Under the pieces are notes generated by a model. The model was not told the DNA's origin and did not search any database. It saw only the letters and a program-made list of their open reading frames with translations. From NCBI GenBank assembly GCA_946481265.1, contig CAMLNE010000007.1, positions 1-27,843 on the forward strand: a stretch of 27,843 nucleotides of DNA. The letters are read 5' to 3'. Both the position numbers and the translations under genes were made by a program. This DNA comes from an uncultured Panacagrimonas sp. Its GTDB lineage: Bacteria; Pseudomonadota; Gammaproteobacteria; Nevskiales; Nevskiaceae. Shown here in pieces: positions 1 to 10,642 of the stretch. The first letter of the stretch is position 1. Each line of letters begins with the position of its first letter.

Positions 1-66
1 GCCAATCTGCACGTGAGGCTGATGCTGGACTTCATCCTCAGCGGCAAGCGTCCGCTGGTGCGCTGA
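1..66 (+). CDS. C-terminal end of an unidentified protein (partial)
   Basis: Frame 1 reads 21 sense codons and a TGA at 64-66, giving a tail that ends FILSGKRPLVR. The codons are G/C-rich at third positions like the rest of the window, so it is probably the end of a real gene entering from the left. Too little is visible to assign a family. It converges on the minus-strand tRNA-Pro. The 123 bases between them hold no recognisable gene. Confidence 0.5.
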   Translation, partial: ANLHVRLMLDFILSGKRPLVR

Positions 67-189
67 CCTTCTGGACTCCCAACGAGGGCTGTTGGCCTTG
101 CAGGCGGACGGCTTGGGAAAAGAGGTTGATGGCGCGCGCGACCCCTGCAGGTCGGCCGAGGCCGCATCGAAAATCTGCGGCGAGGGATT

Positions 190-266
190 TGGTCGGGGCG
201 ACAGGATTTGAACCTGCGACCTCTTGCTCCCGAAGCAAGCGCTCTACCAAGCTGAGCTACGCCCCG
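190..266 (-). tRNA. tRNA-Pro (anticodon CGG)
   Basis: Read on the minus strand this folds as a complete 77-nt tRNA. The 7-bp acceptor stem is CGGGGCG with CGCCCCG, followed by discriminator A and an encoded CCA. The D arm contains AGCTCAGCTTGGTAGAGC. The anticodon stem CTTGC/GCAAG encloses the loop TTCGGGA, which places CGG at positions 34-36. The T arm contains GGTTCAAATCC. It decodes CCG proline codons, which are frequent in this GC-rich genome. Its 5' end is only 14 nt past the ispB stop on the same strand, so read-through from ispB is likely. No separate promoter fits in that gap. Confidence 0.97.
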
Positions 267-280
267 ACTAGGGTTTACTG

Positions 281-1252
281 CTAGCTGCTGCGGTTCGTTG
301 CGAACCGCGTCAATTCCATCAGCGAATCGCGCCAGGCCGAAGCCGGTAAGTCGCGGATCGCTTCTCTCGCCATCTCGGCATGCCGCTCGGCGAGCGCGCG
401 AGTGTAGGGGATCGCTCCCGTCCGTTCAACGATTTCGAGAATTCCATCGAGATCGTTGGCCTTACCCTCGCGGATCGCGCCGCGCACCCGCGCGGCTTCC
501 GCGTCGGCCCCGCTGCGCATGGCATGGATCAGGGGGAGGGTTGGCTTGCCCTCGGTCAGGTCGTTGCCGACCGCCTTGCCGCTTTCTGCCGGATCGGCGA
601 CGTAATCGAGCACGTCATCGATCAGCTGGAAGGCGATGCCCAGTGCGTGCCCGTACGCAGCCATGCGCTTCTGCAGCTCGGGCGATGCATCCGCCGCGAC
701 AGCGCCCAGTCCGGCGGCGGCGGCGAACAGCACGGCAGTCTTGAGTTCGATGACGCGCAGATAGCGCGCCTCGTCAACGTCAGGATCGCCCTGGTTCATC
801 AGCTGCAGCACCTCGCCTTCGGCGATGGCATTGGTGGCATCGGCCATGATCCGCATTACGGCCGGCCGGCCGGCATCAACCATCATCTGGAAGCTGCGCG
901 AGTACAGGAAATCGCCCGACAGGACAGCGCCGGCGTTTCCCCAGACCGCATTGGCGGTGCGCCGGCCGCGACGCAGGTCGGAATGGTCGACGACGTCGTC
1001 GTGCAGCAGGGTCGCGGTATGGATGAACTCGACGACGGCGGCGAGCAGACGGGGCGCGGTTTCATCGCCGCAGCCAAGCGCGCGTGCCACGAGCAGGACC
1101 AGCGCAGGGCGCATGCGCTTGCCGCCGGCGTTCACGATGTAGCCCCCGATTTCGTTGATCAGGGCTACCTCGGAAGAAAGGCGGACGCGGATGACGGAAT
1201 CGAGCCCGCGCATGTCGTCGGCAATTGGGGCCAGAAGGGTTTTGAGGTCCAT
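281..1252 (-). CDS. ispB: Octaprenyl (polyprenyl) diphosphate synthase
   Basis: A trans-isoprenyl diphosphate synthase of 323 residues, the same length as E. coli IspB. It extends farnesyl diphosphate with isopentenyl diphosphate to make the polyprenyl side chain of ubiquinone (established for the family). Visible motifs are GKRMRP (44-49), the first aspartate-rich motif HDDVVD (84-89), GDFLYSRS (about 113-120) and the second aspartate-rich motif IDDVLD (211-216). These bind Mg-diphosphate. The chain length made cannot be read from sequence by eye. ATG 1252-1250 is the only start matching the family N-terminus. The gene is divergent from rplU, a common gammaproteobacterial arrangement, and tRNA-Pro follows 14 nt downstream. 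Confidence 0.96.
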   Translation of the reverse strand: MDLKTLLAPIADDMRGLDSVIRVRLSSEVALINEIGGYIVNAGGKRMRPALVLLVARALGCGDETAPRLLAAVVEFIHTATLLHDDVVDHSDLRRGRRTANAVWGNAGAVLSGDFLYSRSFQMMVDAGRPAVMRIMADATNAIAEGEVLQLMNQGDPDVDEARYLRVIELKTAVLFAAAAGLGAVAADASPELQKRMAAYGHALGIAFQLIDDVLDYVADPAESGKAVGNDLTEGKPTLPLIHAMRSGADAEAARVRGAIREGKANDLDGILEIVERTGAIPYTRALAERHAEMAREAIRDLPASAWRDSLMELTRFATNRSS

Positions 1253-1276
1253 GAGCGCAGGAGATCGAGGCGCGCG

Positions 1277-1305
1277 ATGCTAGGGAGCCTGCTTCCCGCG
1301 GTCAA
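1277..1305 (-). promoter_or_regulatory. Predicted sigma70 promoter of ispB
   Basis: On the minus strand a -35 box TTGACC (1305-1300) is followed by exactly 17 bp and a -10 box TAGCAT (1282-1277). The predicted transcription start is about 20 nt upstream of the ispB ATG. The spacing is ideal and the -35 box has 5 of 6 consensus bases. It is a prediction only. Confidence 0.65.
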
Positions 1306-1330
1306 CGAGGGAAGCGCCTGTGATTTTCGA

Positions 1331-1359
1331 TTGACGATTCCGCAGGGCCCCCCTAAACT
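1331..1359 (+). promoter_or_regulatory. Predicted sigma70 promoter of rplU-rpmA
   Basis: The -35 box TTGACG (1331-1336), 17-bp spacer and -10 box TAAACT (1354-1359) would start transcription near 1366. This leaves a leader of about 53 nt before the rplU ATG. The strong -35 and ideal spacing suit a ribosomal protein operon. It lies back to back with the ispB promoter, with about 25 bp between the two -35 boxes. Confidence 0.7.
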
Positions 1360-1418
1360 TCGCGACCTTTTTCAAGCCTGGCCGACACTTGGCGGGCAGC
1401 TGCGGGAGCAAACCAGCG

Positions 1419-1730
1419 ATGTATGCCGTGATCAAGACCGGGGGCAAGCAGTACCGCGTGGCCTCGGGCGATACCCTGAAGATTGAAACCCTGGTTGCCG
1501 ACGTCGGCAGCACCGTCTCGTTCGACGAGGTCCTGCTGGTTGGCGAGGGCGAGTCGGTGAAGGTCGGCGCTCCCGTGCTCGCCGGCGGCTCGGTGAAGGC
1601 GGAGGTGCTCGCGCACGGGCGTGGCGACAAGATTCGCATCGTCAAGCATCGCCGCCGCAAGCACTATCACAAGGAACAGGGTCATCGGCAGAACTTCACC
1701 CAGGTGAAGATCACCGAGATCGTGGCGTAA
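1419..1730 (+). CDS. rplU: 50S ribosomal protein L21
   Basis: A 103-residue protein beginning [14 protein letters not shown], the diagnostic N-terminus of bL21. The length equals E. coli L21. It binds 23S rRNA in the large subunit (established). The frame stays open upstream to 1389, but family alignment and a purine-rich GGGAG about 10 nt upstream place the start at ATG 1419. The C-terminus carries [15 protein letters not shown], a basic rRNA-contact segment typical of the family. It is first in an operon with rpmA, 15 nt downstream. Confidence 0.97.
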   Translation: MYAVIKTGGKQYRVASGDTLKIETLVADVGSTVSFDEVLLVGEGESVKVGAPVLAGGSVKAEVLAHGRGDKIRIVKHRRRKHYHKEQGHRQNFTQVKITEIVA

Positions 1731-1745
1731 GGCAGGAGACATCAA

Positions 1746-2003
1746 ATGGCACATAAAAAGGCAGGCGGCTCAACCCGTAACGGACGCGATTCCAAGTCCA
1801 AGCGCCTGGGCGTGAAGCGCTTCGGCGGTGAGCAGGTCATCGCGGGCAATATCATCGTTCGGCAGCGCGGCACCGAATATCACGCCGGGCTGAATGTCGG
1901 ACTGGGCAAGGACCACACGATCTTTGCGCTCACGGAGGGCAAGGTGATGTTCCGTTCGCGTGGTCCCAAGAACCGCACGCACGTGGACGTGGTTCCGGCC
2001 TGA
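1746..2003 (+). CDS. rpmA: 50S ribosomal protein L27
   Basis: An 85-residue bL27 starting [16 protein letters not shown], the highly conserved N-terminal tail that reaches toward the peptidyl transferase centre (established for E. coli L27). The length matches the 85 aa of E. coli. A good Shine-Dalgarno AGGAGA lies at 1734-1739. Pairing with rplU and obgE downstream is nearly universal. The N-terminus starts directly with the mature sequence, without the cleaved extension known in Firmicutes. Confidence 0.97.
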   Translation: MAHKKAGGSTRNGRDSKSKRLGVKRFGGEQVIAGNIIVRQRGTEYHAGLNVGLGKDHTIFALTEGKVMFRSRGPKNRTHVDVVPA

Positions 2004-2024
2004 AACCCGCAGAGAATTCTCGAT

Positions 2025-4266
<2,242 letters not shown>

Positions 4267-4280
4267 GCGGACGCCCAAAC

Positions 4281-4311
4281 GCAAAGCGCGGGCTTCACGC
4301 CCGCGCTTTGC
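4281..4311. terminator. Shared hairpin between convergent proB and rpsT
   Basis: A perfect 13-bp inverted repeat (GCAAAGCGCGGGC and its complement) with a 5-nt loop sits 14 nt after the proB stop and 20 nt after the rpsT stop. Neither side has a clean T-tract after the stem; the T/A runs lie inside its base. It is best read as a bidirectional terminator, but its efficiency cannot be judged. Confidence 0.7.
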
Positions 4312-4331
4312 ATGGTCCGCGCAGTCGAAGC

Positions 4332-4595
4332 TCAGGCCAGCGCGTTGATTCGCGCCGTCAGGCGGCTCTTGTGACGAGCGGCCTTGTTCTTGTGGATCAT
4401 GCCGCGGTTGGCGTGGCGGTCCAGCACCGGGACCATGTCGGCATAAGCGGCGAGGGCGCCGGCCTTGTCCTTCGCGTCCACGGCCTTGACGACCTTCTTG
4501 ATGGTGGTGCGGATCATCGAGCGCTGACCTGCATTGCGCGCGCGGGCCTTGACGGCTTGGCGGGCGCGCTTCTTTGCGCTGGCGGTGTTGGCCAA
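4332..4595 (-). CDS. rpsT: 30S ribosomal protein S20
   Basis: An 87-residue bS20, the same length as in E. coli, beginning [13 protein letters not shown]. It is lysine/arginine/alanine-rich and helical. It binds 16S rRNA early in 30S assembly (established). The start codon is TTG at 4595-4593, preceded by AGGAG about 9 nt upstream. E. coli rpsT also uses UUG, where the weak codon contributes to autogenous translational control, so this is probably a conserved regulatory feature. It is transcribed alone from a near-consensus promoter and diverges from murJ. Confidence 0.97.
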   Translation of the reverse strand: MANTASAKKRARQAVKARARNAGQRSMIRTTIKKVVKAVDAKDKAGALAAYADMVPVLDRHANRGMIHKNKAARHKSRLTARINALA

Positions 4596-4685
4596 AAGGT
4601 AACTCCTGGTGAATCACTTCGTTGAGGGATATTCCCGTCCGAGGCACGCGATAATGCCGCGATCCCTGACGAAAAAAAGCGCGGT

Positions 4686-4714
4686 AGTATTGTGAGCCGC
4701 TTCTCCCTTGTCAA
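4686..4714 (-). promoter_or_regulatory. Strong predicted sigma70 promoter of rpsT
   Basis: On the minus strand a perfect -35 box TTGACA (4714-4709) is followed by a 17-bp spacer and a -10 box AATACT (4691-4686). The predicted start near 4679 gives a leader of about 84 nt. A C-T7 run immediately follows the -10 box. This is the best promoter match in the window. Confidence 0.8.
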
Positions 4715-4753
4715 CGCTCGCGGATTGCCACGCGCCTTGCCGCGAACCTCCCA

Positions 4754-6304
4754 ATGTCCTCGTCGCGCCTCCTGAAATCGACCGGCGTCGTCGGCCTGAT
4801 GACGCTGCTGTCGCGCATGCTCGGATTCGTCCGCGACATCCTGTTCGCCGCCTTCTTCGGTGCCGGCGCGGCGATGGACGTCTTCCTGCTGGCGCTGAAG
4901 ATCCCGAACTTCGGACGCCGGGTCTTCGCGGAAGGGGCGCTGTCGCAAGCCTTCGTGCCGGTCTTTACCGAGGTCAAGGCCAATGGCCGCCCGGAAGAGG
5001 TGCGCGACCTGTTCGACGTGGTCGCCGGCACCCTGGGCGGCGTGCTGGCCCTGGTCACCCTGGTCGGCTGTCTCGGGGCGCCGCTGCTGGTCTGGATATT
5101 CGCACCCGGTATCGCAGCCGATCCCGGGCGCCATGCCCTGGCCACGGAACTTCTGCGCTGGACCTTCCCGTACCTGATGCTGATCTCGCTCACGGCACTG
5201 GCAGGCGCGGTCCTCAACTCCCACGGGCGCTTCGCGGTGCCGGCCTTCACCCCCGTGATCCTCAACCTCTGCCTGATCGGGACGGTCTTCGTCGACGCCG
5301 AGTCGGTGCGGGTGCTGGCCATTGGCGTGTTTGTCGCCGGCATCGTGCAGTTGCTGTTCCAGCTGCCATGGCTTGGGCGTCTGGGCCTGTGGCCGCGGCC
5401 GCGCTGGGGCGGCGGCGACGCACGCGTGCGGCGTATCGTGCGCCTCATGGCCCCGATCGTGTTCGGTTCCTCGGTGGCGCAGATCAGCCTGCTGCTGGAC
5501 ACGGTGATCGCCTCCCTGCTGTTCGCCGGCAGCCTGAGCTGGCTGTACTACGCCGACCGCCTGATGGAATTCCCGCTGGGGATCTTCTCCGTGGCGGTTG
5601 CCACGGTGATCCTGCCGAGCCTCTCGGCACAGCACGTCGCCCAGTCGACCGTGCGATTCAGCGCAACGCTCGACTGGGCGCTGCGCGTGCTGCTGGTGCT
5701 GGGCGTGCCGGCGACGGCCGGGCTGATCCTGCTGGCCGGCCCGCTGGTGAGTACGCTGTTTCAGCACGGCGAATTTGGCCTGCGTGATCTGGACATGACG
5801 CGCTGGGCGCTGATGGCGTACGCATTCGCGTTTCTCGGCATCTCGCTGGTCAAGGTCCTGGTGCCGGCCTTCTATGCGCGCCAGCAGACCGGAACTCCGG
5901 TCCGCTACGGCGTGATTTCCCTTCTGGTGGGCATGGCCACCAGCCTTGTGCTGGTCGGCCTGGGACTGCAGTTCGACTGGACGGCGCCGCATGTCGCATT
6001 GGCCTGCGCCACCTCGGCCAGTTCCCTGCTCAATGCCGGACTGCTGTACCGGCGGCTGCGGCGCGATGGCGTCTACCTGCCGGCTCCGGGATGGACGGGC
6101 TTCCTGCTGCGTATCGGCGCCGCCCTGCTGGTGATGGGGCTGCTGGTGGCCCTTGCGACGGGCCCGCTGGAGACCTGGACGGCCGCGCCGCTGCTCGAAC
6201 GCGCGGCTCGGCTGCTCACGCTGATCGCGGTGGCGGCAGGGAGCTATTTCGCGGTGCTGTGGATCTGCGGCATGCGGCTGGTGCATTTCCGTGCGCAGAC
6301 CTGA
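4754..6304 (+). CDS. murJ: Lipid II flippase MurJ (MviN)
   Basis: A 516-residue polytopic membrane protein of the MOP superfamily. It flips lipid II across the inner membrane for peptidoglycan synthesis (established for MurJ). The N-terminus carries the family signature MTLLSRMLGFVRDILFAAFFGAG then MDVFLLALKIPN and FAEGALSQAFVPV. About 14 hydrophobic segments run to the end, where AGSYFAVLWICGM is the last. Conserved YYADRLMEFPLGIFSVAVATVILP lies mid-protein. ATG 4754 gives the family start. The gene is divergent from rpsT, and no convincing promoter for murJ was found in the 158-bp gap. ribF follows after 30 nt. Confidence 0.96.
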   Translation: MSSSRLLKSTGVVGLMTLLSRMLGFVRDILFAAFFGAGAAMDVFLLALKIPNFGRRVFAEGALSQAFVPVFTEVKANGRPEEVRDLFDVVAGTLGGVLALVTLVGCLGAPLLVWIFAPGIAADPGRHALATELLRWTFPYLMLISLTALAGAVLNSHGRFAVPAFTPVILNLCLIGTVFVDAESVRVLAIGVFVAGIVQLLFQLPWLGRLGLWPRPRWGGGDARVRRIVRLMAPIVFGSSVAQISLLLDTVIASLLFAGSLSWLYYADRLMEFPLGIFSVAVATVILPSLSAQHVAQSTVRFSATLDWALRVLLVLGVPATAGLILLAGPLVSTLFQHGEFGLRDLDMTRWALMAYAFAFLGISLVKVLVPAFYARQQTGTPVRYGVISLLVGMATSLVLVGLGLQFDWTAPHVALACATSASSLLNAGLLYRRLRRDGVYLPAPGWTGFLLRIGAALLVMGLLVALATGPLETWTAAPLLERAARLLTLIAVAAGSYFAVLWICGMRLVHFRAQT

Positions 6305-6322
6305 GGACAGCGCGCTGGCCGA

Positions 6323-6328
6323 TATACT
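6323..6328 (+). promoter_or_regulatory. Candidate -10 box immediately upstream of ribF
   Basis: TATACT (5 of 6 consensus bases) lies in the 30-nt murJ-ribF gap. Transcription would start about 6-7 nt downstream, at or next to the ribF ATG (6335). No matching -35 box is evident and no Shine-Dalgarno precedes the ATG. If used, it would give a leaderless or near-leaderless ribF message. Weak evidence. Confidence 0.35.
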
Positions 6329-6334
6329 TCCGCG

Positions 6335-7276
6335 ATGACCGAGCCCCTGCGCATCGAACTGGTTCGCGGCCTGCATAACCTGCGTCCGCGGCATCACGGC
6401 TGCGTGCTGACCGTGGGCAAGTTCGATGGCATGCATCGTGGCCACCAGGTGCTGCTCGAGCGTACGCGTGACCATGCGCGGCAGGCCGGCGTTCCGGCCG
6501 CGGTACTCAGCTTCGATCCGTCGCCGCGGGATTATTTCCATCCGGATCGGGTCCTGCCGCGCATCAGCACCTTGCGCGACAAGCTGGCCGCCCTGCAGCG
6601 CCACGGCATCGACAGGCTGGTCCTGGTGCGGTTCGACCAGCGGATCGCGAGCATCGCGCCCGAGGATTTTCTCGAAGACGTCCTGCTGGCGCGGCTCGGT
6701 GCCCGGGCGCTGATCGTGGGTGACGACCTGCGCTTCGGCCGCAATCGCGCCGGTGACATCGAGTACCTGCGCAGCCGATCGGACGAGCTGGGCTACCAGG
6801 TGATCGCCGTCGATACCGTCCTGGTTGGCGGCGAGCGCTGCAGTTCGAGCGCCGTACGCGAGGCCCTGGCCGCCTGCGATTTCCCACGCGCCGAGCGTCT
6901 GCTCGGCCGGCCCTACCGCGTCACCGGCCGCGTCCGGCATGGCCTGCGGCTGGGGCGCAAGCTCGACATGCCCACCGCCAATATCGCGATCCGCAAGAAC
7001 CTCGCCGTACCGTTCGGGGTCTACGCCGTGACCGCGAGCGAGGGGTCACGAACCTGGAAAGGGGTGGCCAGCCTGGGTATCCGCCCCACGCTAAACCTCA
7101 CCCGCTGCCTGCTGGAAACCCACCTGTTCGACGCCAACGTGGACCTGTACGGGAAGGTGCTGGAGGTCGAATTCCGTCACTTCCTGCGACCCGAACTGCG
7201 TTTCGGGTCGATCGACAGCCTCAAGGCGCAGATGCACGAGGACGCAGCCTCGGCCATACGCCTGCTCGACTCCTGA
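6335..7276 (+). CDS. ribF: Bifunctional riboflavin kinase / FMN adenylyltransferase
   Basis: A 313-residue enzyme, the same length as E. coli RibF, that makes FMN and then FAD from riboflavin (established). The N-terminal adenylyltransferase domain (about 15-180) carries GKFDGMHRGHQVLL, with the HxGH-type nucleotidyl-transfer motif, and later VGDDLRFGRNRAG. CSSSAVREAL precedes the C-terminal riboflavin kinase domain (about 185-310), which has MPTANI, FGVYAV and SLGIRPT. It lies between murJ and ileS, as in many gammaproteobacteria. The gap to ileS is 17 nt, so co-transcription is likely. Confidence 0.96.
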   Translation: MTEPLRIELVRGLHNLRPRHHGCVLTVGKFDGMHRGHQVLLERTRDHARQAGVPAAVLSFDPSPRDYFHPDRVLPRISTLRDKLAALQRHGIDRLVLVRFDQRIASIAPEDFLEDVLLARLGARALIVGDDLRFGRNRAGDIEYLRSRSDELGYQVIAVDTVLVGGERCSSSAVREALAACDFPRAERLLGRPYRVTGRVRHGLRLGRKLDMPTANIAIRKNLAVPFGVYAVTASEGSRTWKGVASLGIRPTLNLTRCLLETHLFDANVDLYGKVLEVEFRHFLRPELRFGSIDSLKAQMHEDAASAIRLLDS

Positions 7277-7293
7277 ACTCATTCGCGACAACC

Positions 7294-10110
7294 GTGGATT
7301 ACAAGAACACGCTGAATCTGCCGGAAACCCCTTTTCCGATGCAGGCCAACCTCGCCCGGCGCGAACCTGAATTCCTGGCCCGCTGGGAAGCCGAGGCGCT
7401 GTACGCGCAGGTGCAGGACGCCACGCAGGACGGCGCGCCGTACCGCTTCGTCGACGGCCCGCCCTATGCCAACGGCGACATCCACATCGGGCATGCGGTC
7501 AACAAGGTGCTCAAGGACATCATCGTCAAGTCGCGGCGCCTGTCCGGCCGCTTTGCACCGTTCACGCCAGGCTGGGACTGCCACGGCCTGCCGATCGAGC
7601 TGCAGGTCGAAAAGAAGTTCGGGAAGGTCGGCGAGAAGCTCGACGCGGCGGCGTTTCGTGCCAAGTGCCGCGAGTACGCGCAGGAGCAGATTGGCCGCCA
7701 GCGCGCCGACTTCAAGCGCCTGGGCGTGCTGGCCGACTGGGATCGGCCGTACCTGACGATGGACCCGCGCTTCGAGGCCGAGCAACTGCGCTGCCTGTCG
7801 AAGATCGTGGAGCGCGGGCACGTCGTGCGTGGCTTCAAGCCGGTGCACTGGTGCCTGGACTGCGGCTCCTCGCTGGCCGAGGCGGAGGTCGAGTACGAGG
7901 ACAAGAAATCCTTCGCCATCGACGTGAAGTTCCTGGCCGCCGATCCGGCCGATCTCGCGCGCCGTTTCGGCGTGGCCGATGCCGGCGACGCCGGATTCGT
8001 GATCTGGACGACGACCCCCTGGACCCTGCCGGCCAACCGGGCCATCGCCGTCAACCGCGAGCTGCGCTACGCACTCGTGCGCACGCGGAAGGCGGGCATC
8101 GTGATCGTGGCCGCTGACCTGCTCGACGGCGTGATGAAGCGCTGGGACGAGCAGGGCGAGGTGCTGGGCACGGCCGACGGCGCCGAGTTGGAAGGCGCAG
8201 GCGCACGGCATCCGTTCGCGGATCGCGTGGTCCCGATCATCTGCGGCGAGCACGTCACGCTCGAGGCCGGCACCGGCCTGGTTCACACGGCGCCCGCGCA
8301 CGGCGTGGAGGATTACGTCGTCGGCCTGCAGTACAAGCTGGCGGTCGACAACCCGGTGCAGTCGACGGGCGTGTACGCGGCGAACACGCCGCTGGTCGCC
8401 GGCCTGCACGTGCGCAAGGCCGAGGAGCCGATCCTTGCAGCGCTCGAGGAGCGCGGTGCGCTGGTCAAGCGCGCCACGCTCAGCCACAGCTTCCCGCACT
8501 GCTGGCGCCACAAGTCGCCGCTGATCTTCCGCGCCACGCCGCAGTGGTTCGTGTCGATGGATGAAAAAAACCTGCGGCCGCAGGCGCTCGCCGCGATCGC
8601 GCAGACCCAGTGGATCCCGAGCTGGGGCGAAGCCCGCATCCGCGAGATGGTGGCCGGCCGTCCCGACTGGTGCATCTCGCGCCAGCGCACCTGGGGCGTG
8701 CCGATGGCCGTTTTCGTGCACCGCGAGCGCCAGGACCTGCACCCGCACACCGGGGCACTGCTCGGTCGCATTGCCGACAAGGTCGAGGCCGAAGGGCTCG
8801 AAGCCTGGTTCGGCTCGTCGCCCTCCGACTGGGGCGTCGACGAGGGACAGTACGAAAAGTGCCCGGATACGCTCGACGTGTGGTTCGACTCCGGCGTTGT
8901 CCACCAGTGCTGGTTCAAGTCGCTCGAGCCGGAGCTGCTCGACGCGCAGGGCGTCGCGCCGATCGGCGATCTCTATCTCGAAGGCTCCGATCAGCATCGC
9001 GGCTGGTTCCAGTCCTCGCTGCTGACCAGCACCGCCATGTACGGTCGCGCGCCCTATCGTGCCGTGCTCACGCACGGATTCACGGTGGACGAGCAGGGCC
9101 GCAAGATGTCCAAGTCGCTCGGCAACGTGGTTGCGCCGCAGCAGGTGACCAAGACCCTGGGCGCCGACGTGCTGCGTCTCTGGGTGGCGGCCAGCGATTA
9201 TTCCGGGGAGATTGCGATCTCCGACAAGTTGCTCACGCGCATGGCCGATGCCTATCGGCGCATCCGCAATACCGCGCGCTTCCTGCTCGGCAACCTGCAT
9301 GGCTTCGATCCGCGCAGCGATCTGCTCGCGCCGGAGCAGATGGTGGCGATCGACCGCTGGGCCGTCGCGCAGGCGGCCGCACTGCAGGCCGAACTGGGCA
9401 AGGCCTACGAGGACTGCACCTTCCACGTCGTCTACCAGAAGCTGCACAACTACTGCGTCGTCGATCTTGGCGGCTGCTATCTGGACATCCTCAAGGACCG
9501 GCTCTACACCACCGGCGCCAGGAGCCTGCCGCGCCGCTCGGCGCAGAGCGCGATGTGGCACATCCTGGAAGCGCTGGTGCGCTGGATCGCGCCGGTGCTG
9601 TCCTTCACCGCGGACGAGATCTGGCAGCTGATGCCGGTGCGCAGTGGCTCGGTGTTCTCGCAGCGCTGGCACACGCTGCCGTCGGCGGGCGATGCGGCCG
9701 AGGGGCTTGACTGGCCGCGCCTGCTTGCAGCCCGGGAGGCTGTGCGCAAGGCCTTGGAAGGGTTGCGCGCGGGCGGGCAGATCGGCTCGGGTCTGAATGC
9801 GCAGGTGCGCCTGTTCGCCGACGGCGAACTGGGCGCCGCGCTGCGTGCGGTCGGCTCCGAGTTGCGGTTCTGGTTCCAGACTTCGGAAGCCGACGTCGAG
9901 GTGCTGGATCAGGCGCCTGCCGACGCGCAGCGCTTCGAGCTCGAAGCGGCCGGGACGCTGGCCTTGCTGGCGGCGCCCAGCGCTCACGTGAAGTGCGAGC
10001 GCTGCTGGCACCAGCGACCGGATGTCGGCGTCGATGCGGGACACCCGACGCTGTGCGGCCGTTGCGTGGACAATGTGTCCGGCGCCGGCGAATCGCGTCG
10101 GTACATCTGA
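7294..10110 (+). CDS. ileS: Isoleucyl-tRNA synthetase
   Basis: A 938-residue class I synthetase, identical in length to E. coli IleS, that charges tRNA-Ile. It starts with GTG at 7294 and the family N-terminus MDYKNTLNLPET. The HIGH motif (64-67) sits in PYANGDIHIGHAVNK. An editing domain lies at about 200-400, with WTTTPWTLPANRA and GTGLVHTAPAHG. The KMSKS loop is at 604-608. Two C-terminal cysteine pairs, CERC and CGRC (near 904-924), form the usual zinc site. The bacterial KMSKS/zinc-finger form is typically mupirocin-sensitive; this is a family-level statement. lspA begins 19 nt downstream. Confidence 0.98.
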   Translation: MDYKNTLNLPETPFPMQANLARREPEFLARWEAEALYAQVQDATQDGAPYRFVDGPPYANGDIHIGHAVNKVLKDIIVKSRRLSGRFAPFTPGWDCHGLPIELQVEKKFGKVGEKLDAAAFRAKCREYAQEQIGRQRADFKRLGVLADWDRPYLTMDPRFEAEQLRCLSKIVERGHVVRGFKPVHWCLDCGSSLAEAEVEYEDKKSFAIDVKFLAADPADLARRFGVADAGDAGFVIWTTTPWTLPANRAIAVNRELRYALVRTRKAGIVIVAADLLDGVMKRWDEQGEVLGTADGAELEGAGARHPFADRVVPIICGEHVTLEAGTGLVHTAPAHGVEDYVVGLQYKLAVDNPVQSTGVYAANTPLVAGLHVRKAEEPILAALEERGALVKRATLSHSFPHCWRHKSPLIFRATPQWFVSMDEKNLRPQALAAIAQTQWIPSWGEARIREMVAGRPDWCISRQRTWGVPMAVFVHRERQDLHPHTGALLGRIADKVEAEGLEAWFGSSPSDWGVDEGQYEKCPDTLDVWFDSGVVHQCWFKSLEPELLDAQGVAPIGDLYLEGSDQHRGWFQSSLLTSTAMYGRAPYRAVLTHGFTVDEQGRKMSKSLGNVVAPQQVTKTLGADVLRLWVAASDYSGEIAISDKLLTRMADAYRRIRNTARFLLGNLHGFDPRSDLLAPEQMVAIDRWAVAQAAALQAELGKAYEDCTFHVVYQKLHNYCVVDLGGCYLDILKDRLYTTGARSLPRRSAQSAMWHILEALVRWIAPVLSFTADEIWQLMPVRSGSVFSQRWHTLPSAGDAAEGLDWPRLLAAREAVRKALEGLRAGGQIGSGLNAQVRLFADGELGAALRAVGSELRFWFQTSEADVEVLDQAPADAQRFELEAAGTLALLAAPSAHVKCERCWHQRPDVGVDAGHPTLCGRCVDNVSGAGESRRYI

Positions 10111-10129
10111 GAATCCGAAAGGGACCCCG

Positions 10130-10642
10130 GTGACCTTCAAGCTCAACAACGTTCACTGGCTCTGGATTTCAGCTGCGGTGATGCTTGCCGACCAGATCAC
10201 GAAACAGCTGGTGATCCGCAGCATCGAGCGCTTCGAGACGATCACCGTGCTGCCGGTCCTCAACTGGGTGCACATGCAAAACCGGGGGGCGGCCTTTTCC
10301 ATGCTCAGCCAGATGCCACCGTGGTTCTTCGTGCTGCTCGGTGTCGCGGTATCAGTGGGCATCCTGGTGTGGATGCGGCGCAACCCGCACGGGCAGCGGT
10401 TGCTGGCGGCCGGCCTGGCCCTGATCCTGGGGGGGGCGCTGGGCAATGTGATCGATCGCGTGCGCCTGGGCCACGTCACCGATTTCGTGGATTTCCACGT
10501 CGGCAACTGGCATTTCGCAGCGTTCAACGTGGCGGATGCAGCCATCACCGTAGGTGCCGGTCTGCTGATTCTCGACATGGCCGTGCAGTGGTGGAGTGAA
10601 CGGGCGGCCAGAGGGACCGTAGGTGAGGGGCCGCTACCGTGA
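10130..10642 (+). CDS. lspA: Lipoprotein signal peptidase (signal peptidase II)
   Basis: A 170-residue inner-membrane aspartyl protease that cleaves signal peptides from diacylglyceryl prolipoproteins (established). Four hydrophobic segments are visible. Conserved motifs are [33 protein letters not shown] and FNVADAAI, which include the catalytic aspartate pair of the family. The frame is open from 10022, but that region is inside ileS. GTG 10130, after GGGACC, gives the expected N-terminus. The family is usually 160-170 aa. The stop TGA shares one base with the ispH ATG. Confidence 0.95.
   Translation: MTFKLNNVHWLWISAAVMLADQITKQLVIRSIERFETITVLPVLNWVHMQNRGAAFSMLSQMPPWFFVLLGVAVSVGILVWMRRNPHGQRLLAAGLALILGGALGNVIDRVRLGHVTDFVDFHVGNWHFAAFNVADAAITVGAGLLILDMAVQWWSERAARGTVGEGPLP

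Noticed and set aside
38..250. 70-codon minus-strand frame running through the tRNA-Pro gene
   Set aside because: Its peptide start (LREQEVAGSNPVAPTKS) is the familiar false translation of tRNA genes; no coding evidence.
4593..4595. TTG start codon of rpsT
   Set aside because: Unusual, but already known for rpsT in E. coli, where it is part of autogenous control; not new.
7279..10149. Very long antisense open frame (956 codons) opposite ileS, and similar ones opposite murJ-ribF (4514-6940), serC-serA (16270-18786) and aspects of obgE, ispH and the aroA region
   Set aside because: These are shadows expected in GC-rich genes with strong third-position bias. Their translations are Arg/Ala/Gly/His/Gln-rich, show no domains, and lie opposite well-identified genes.
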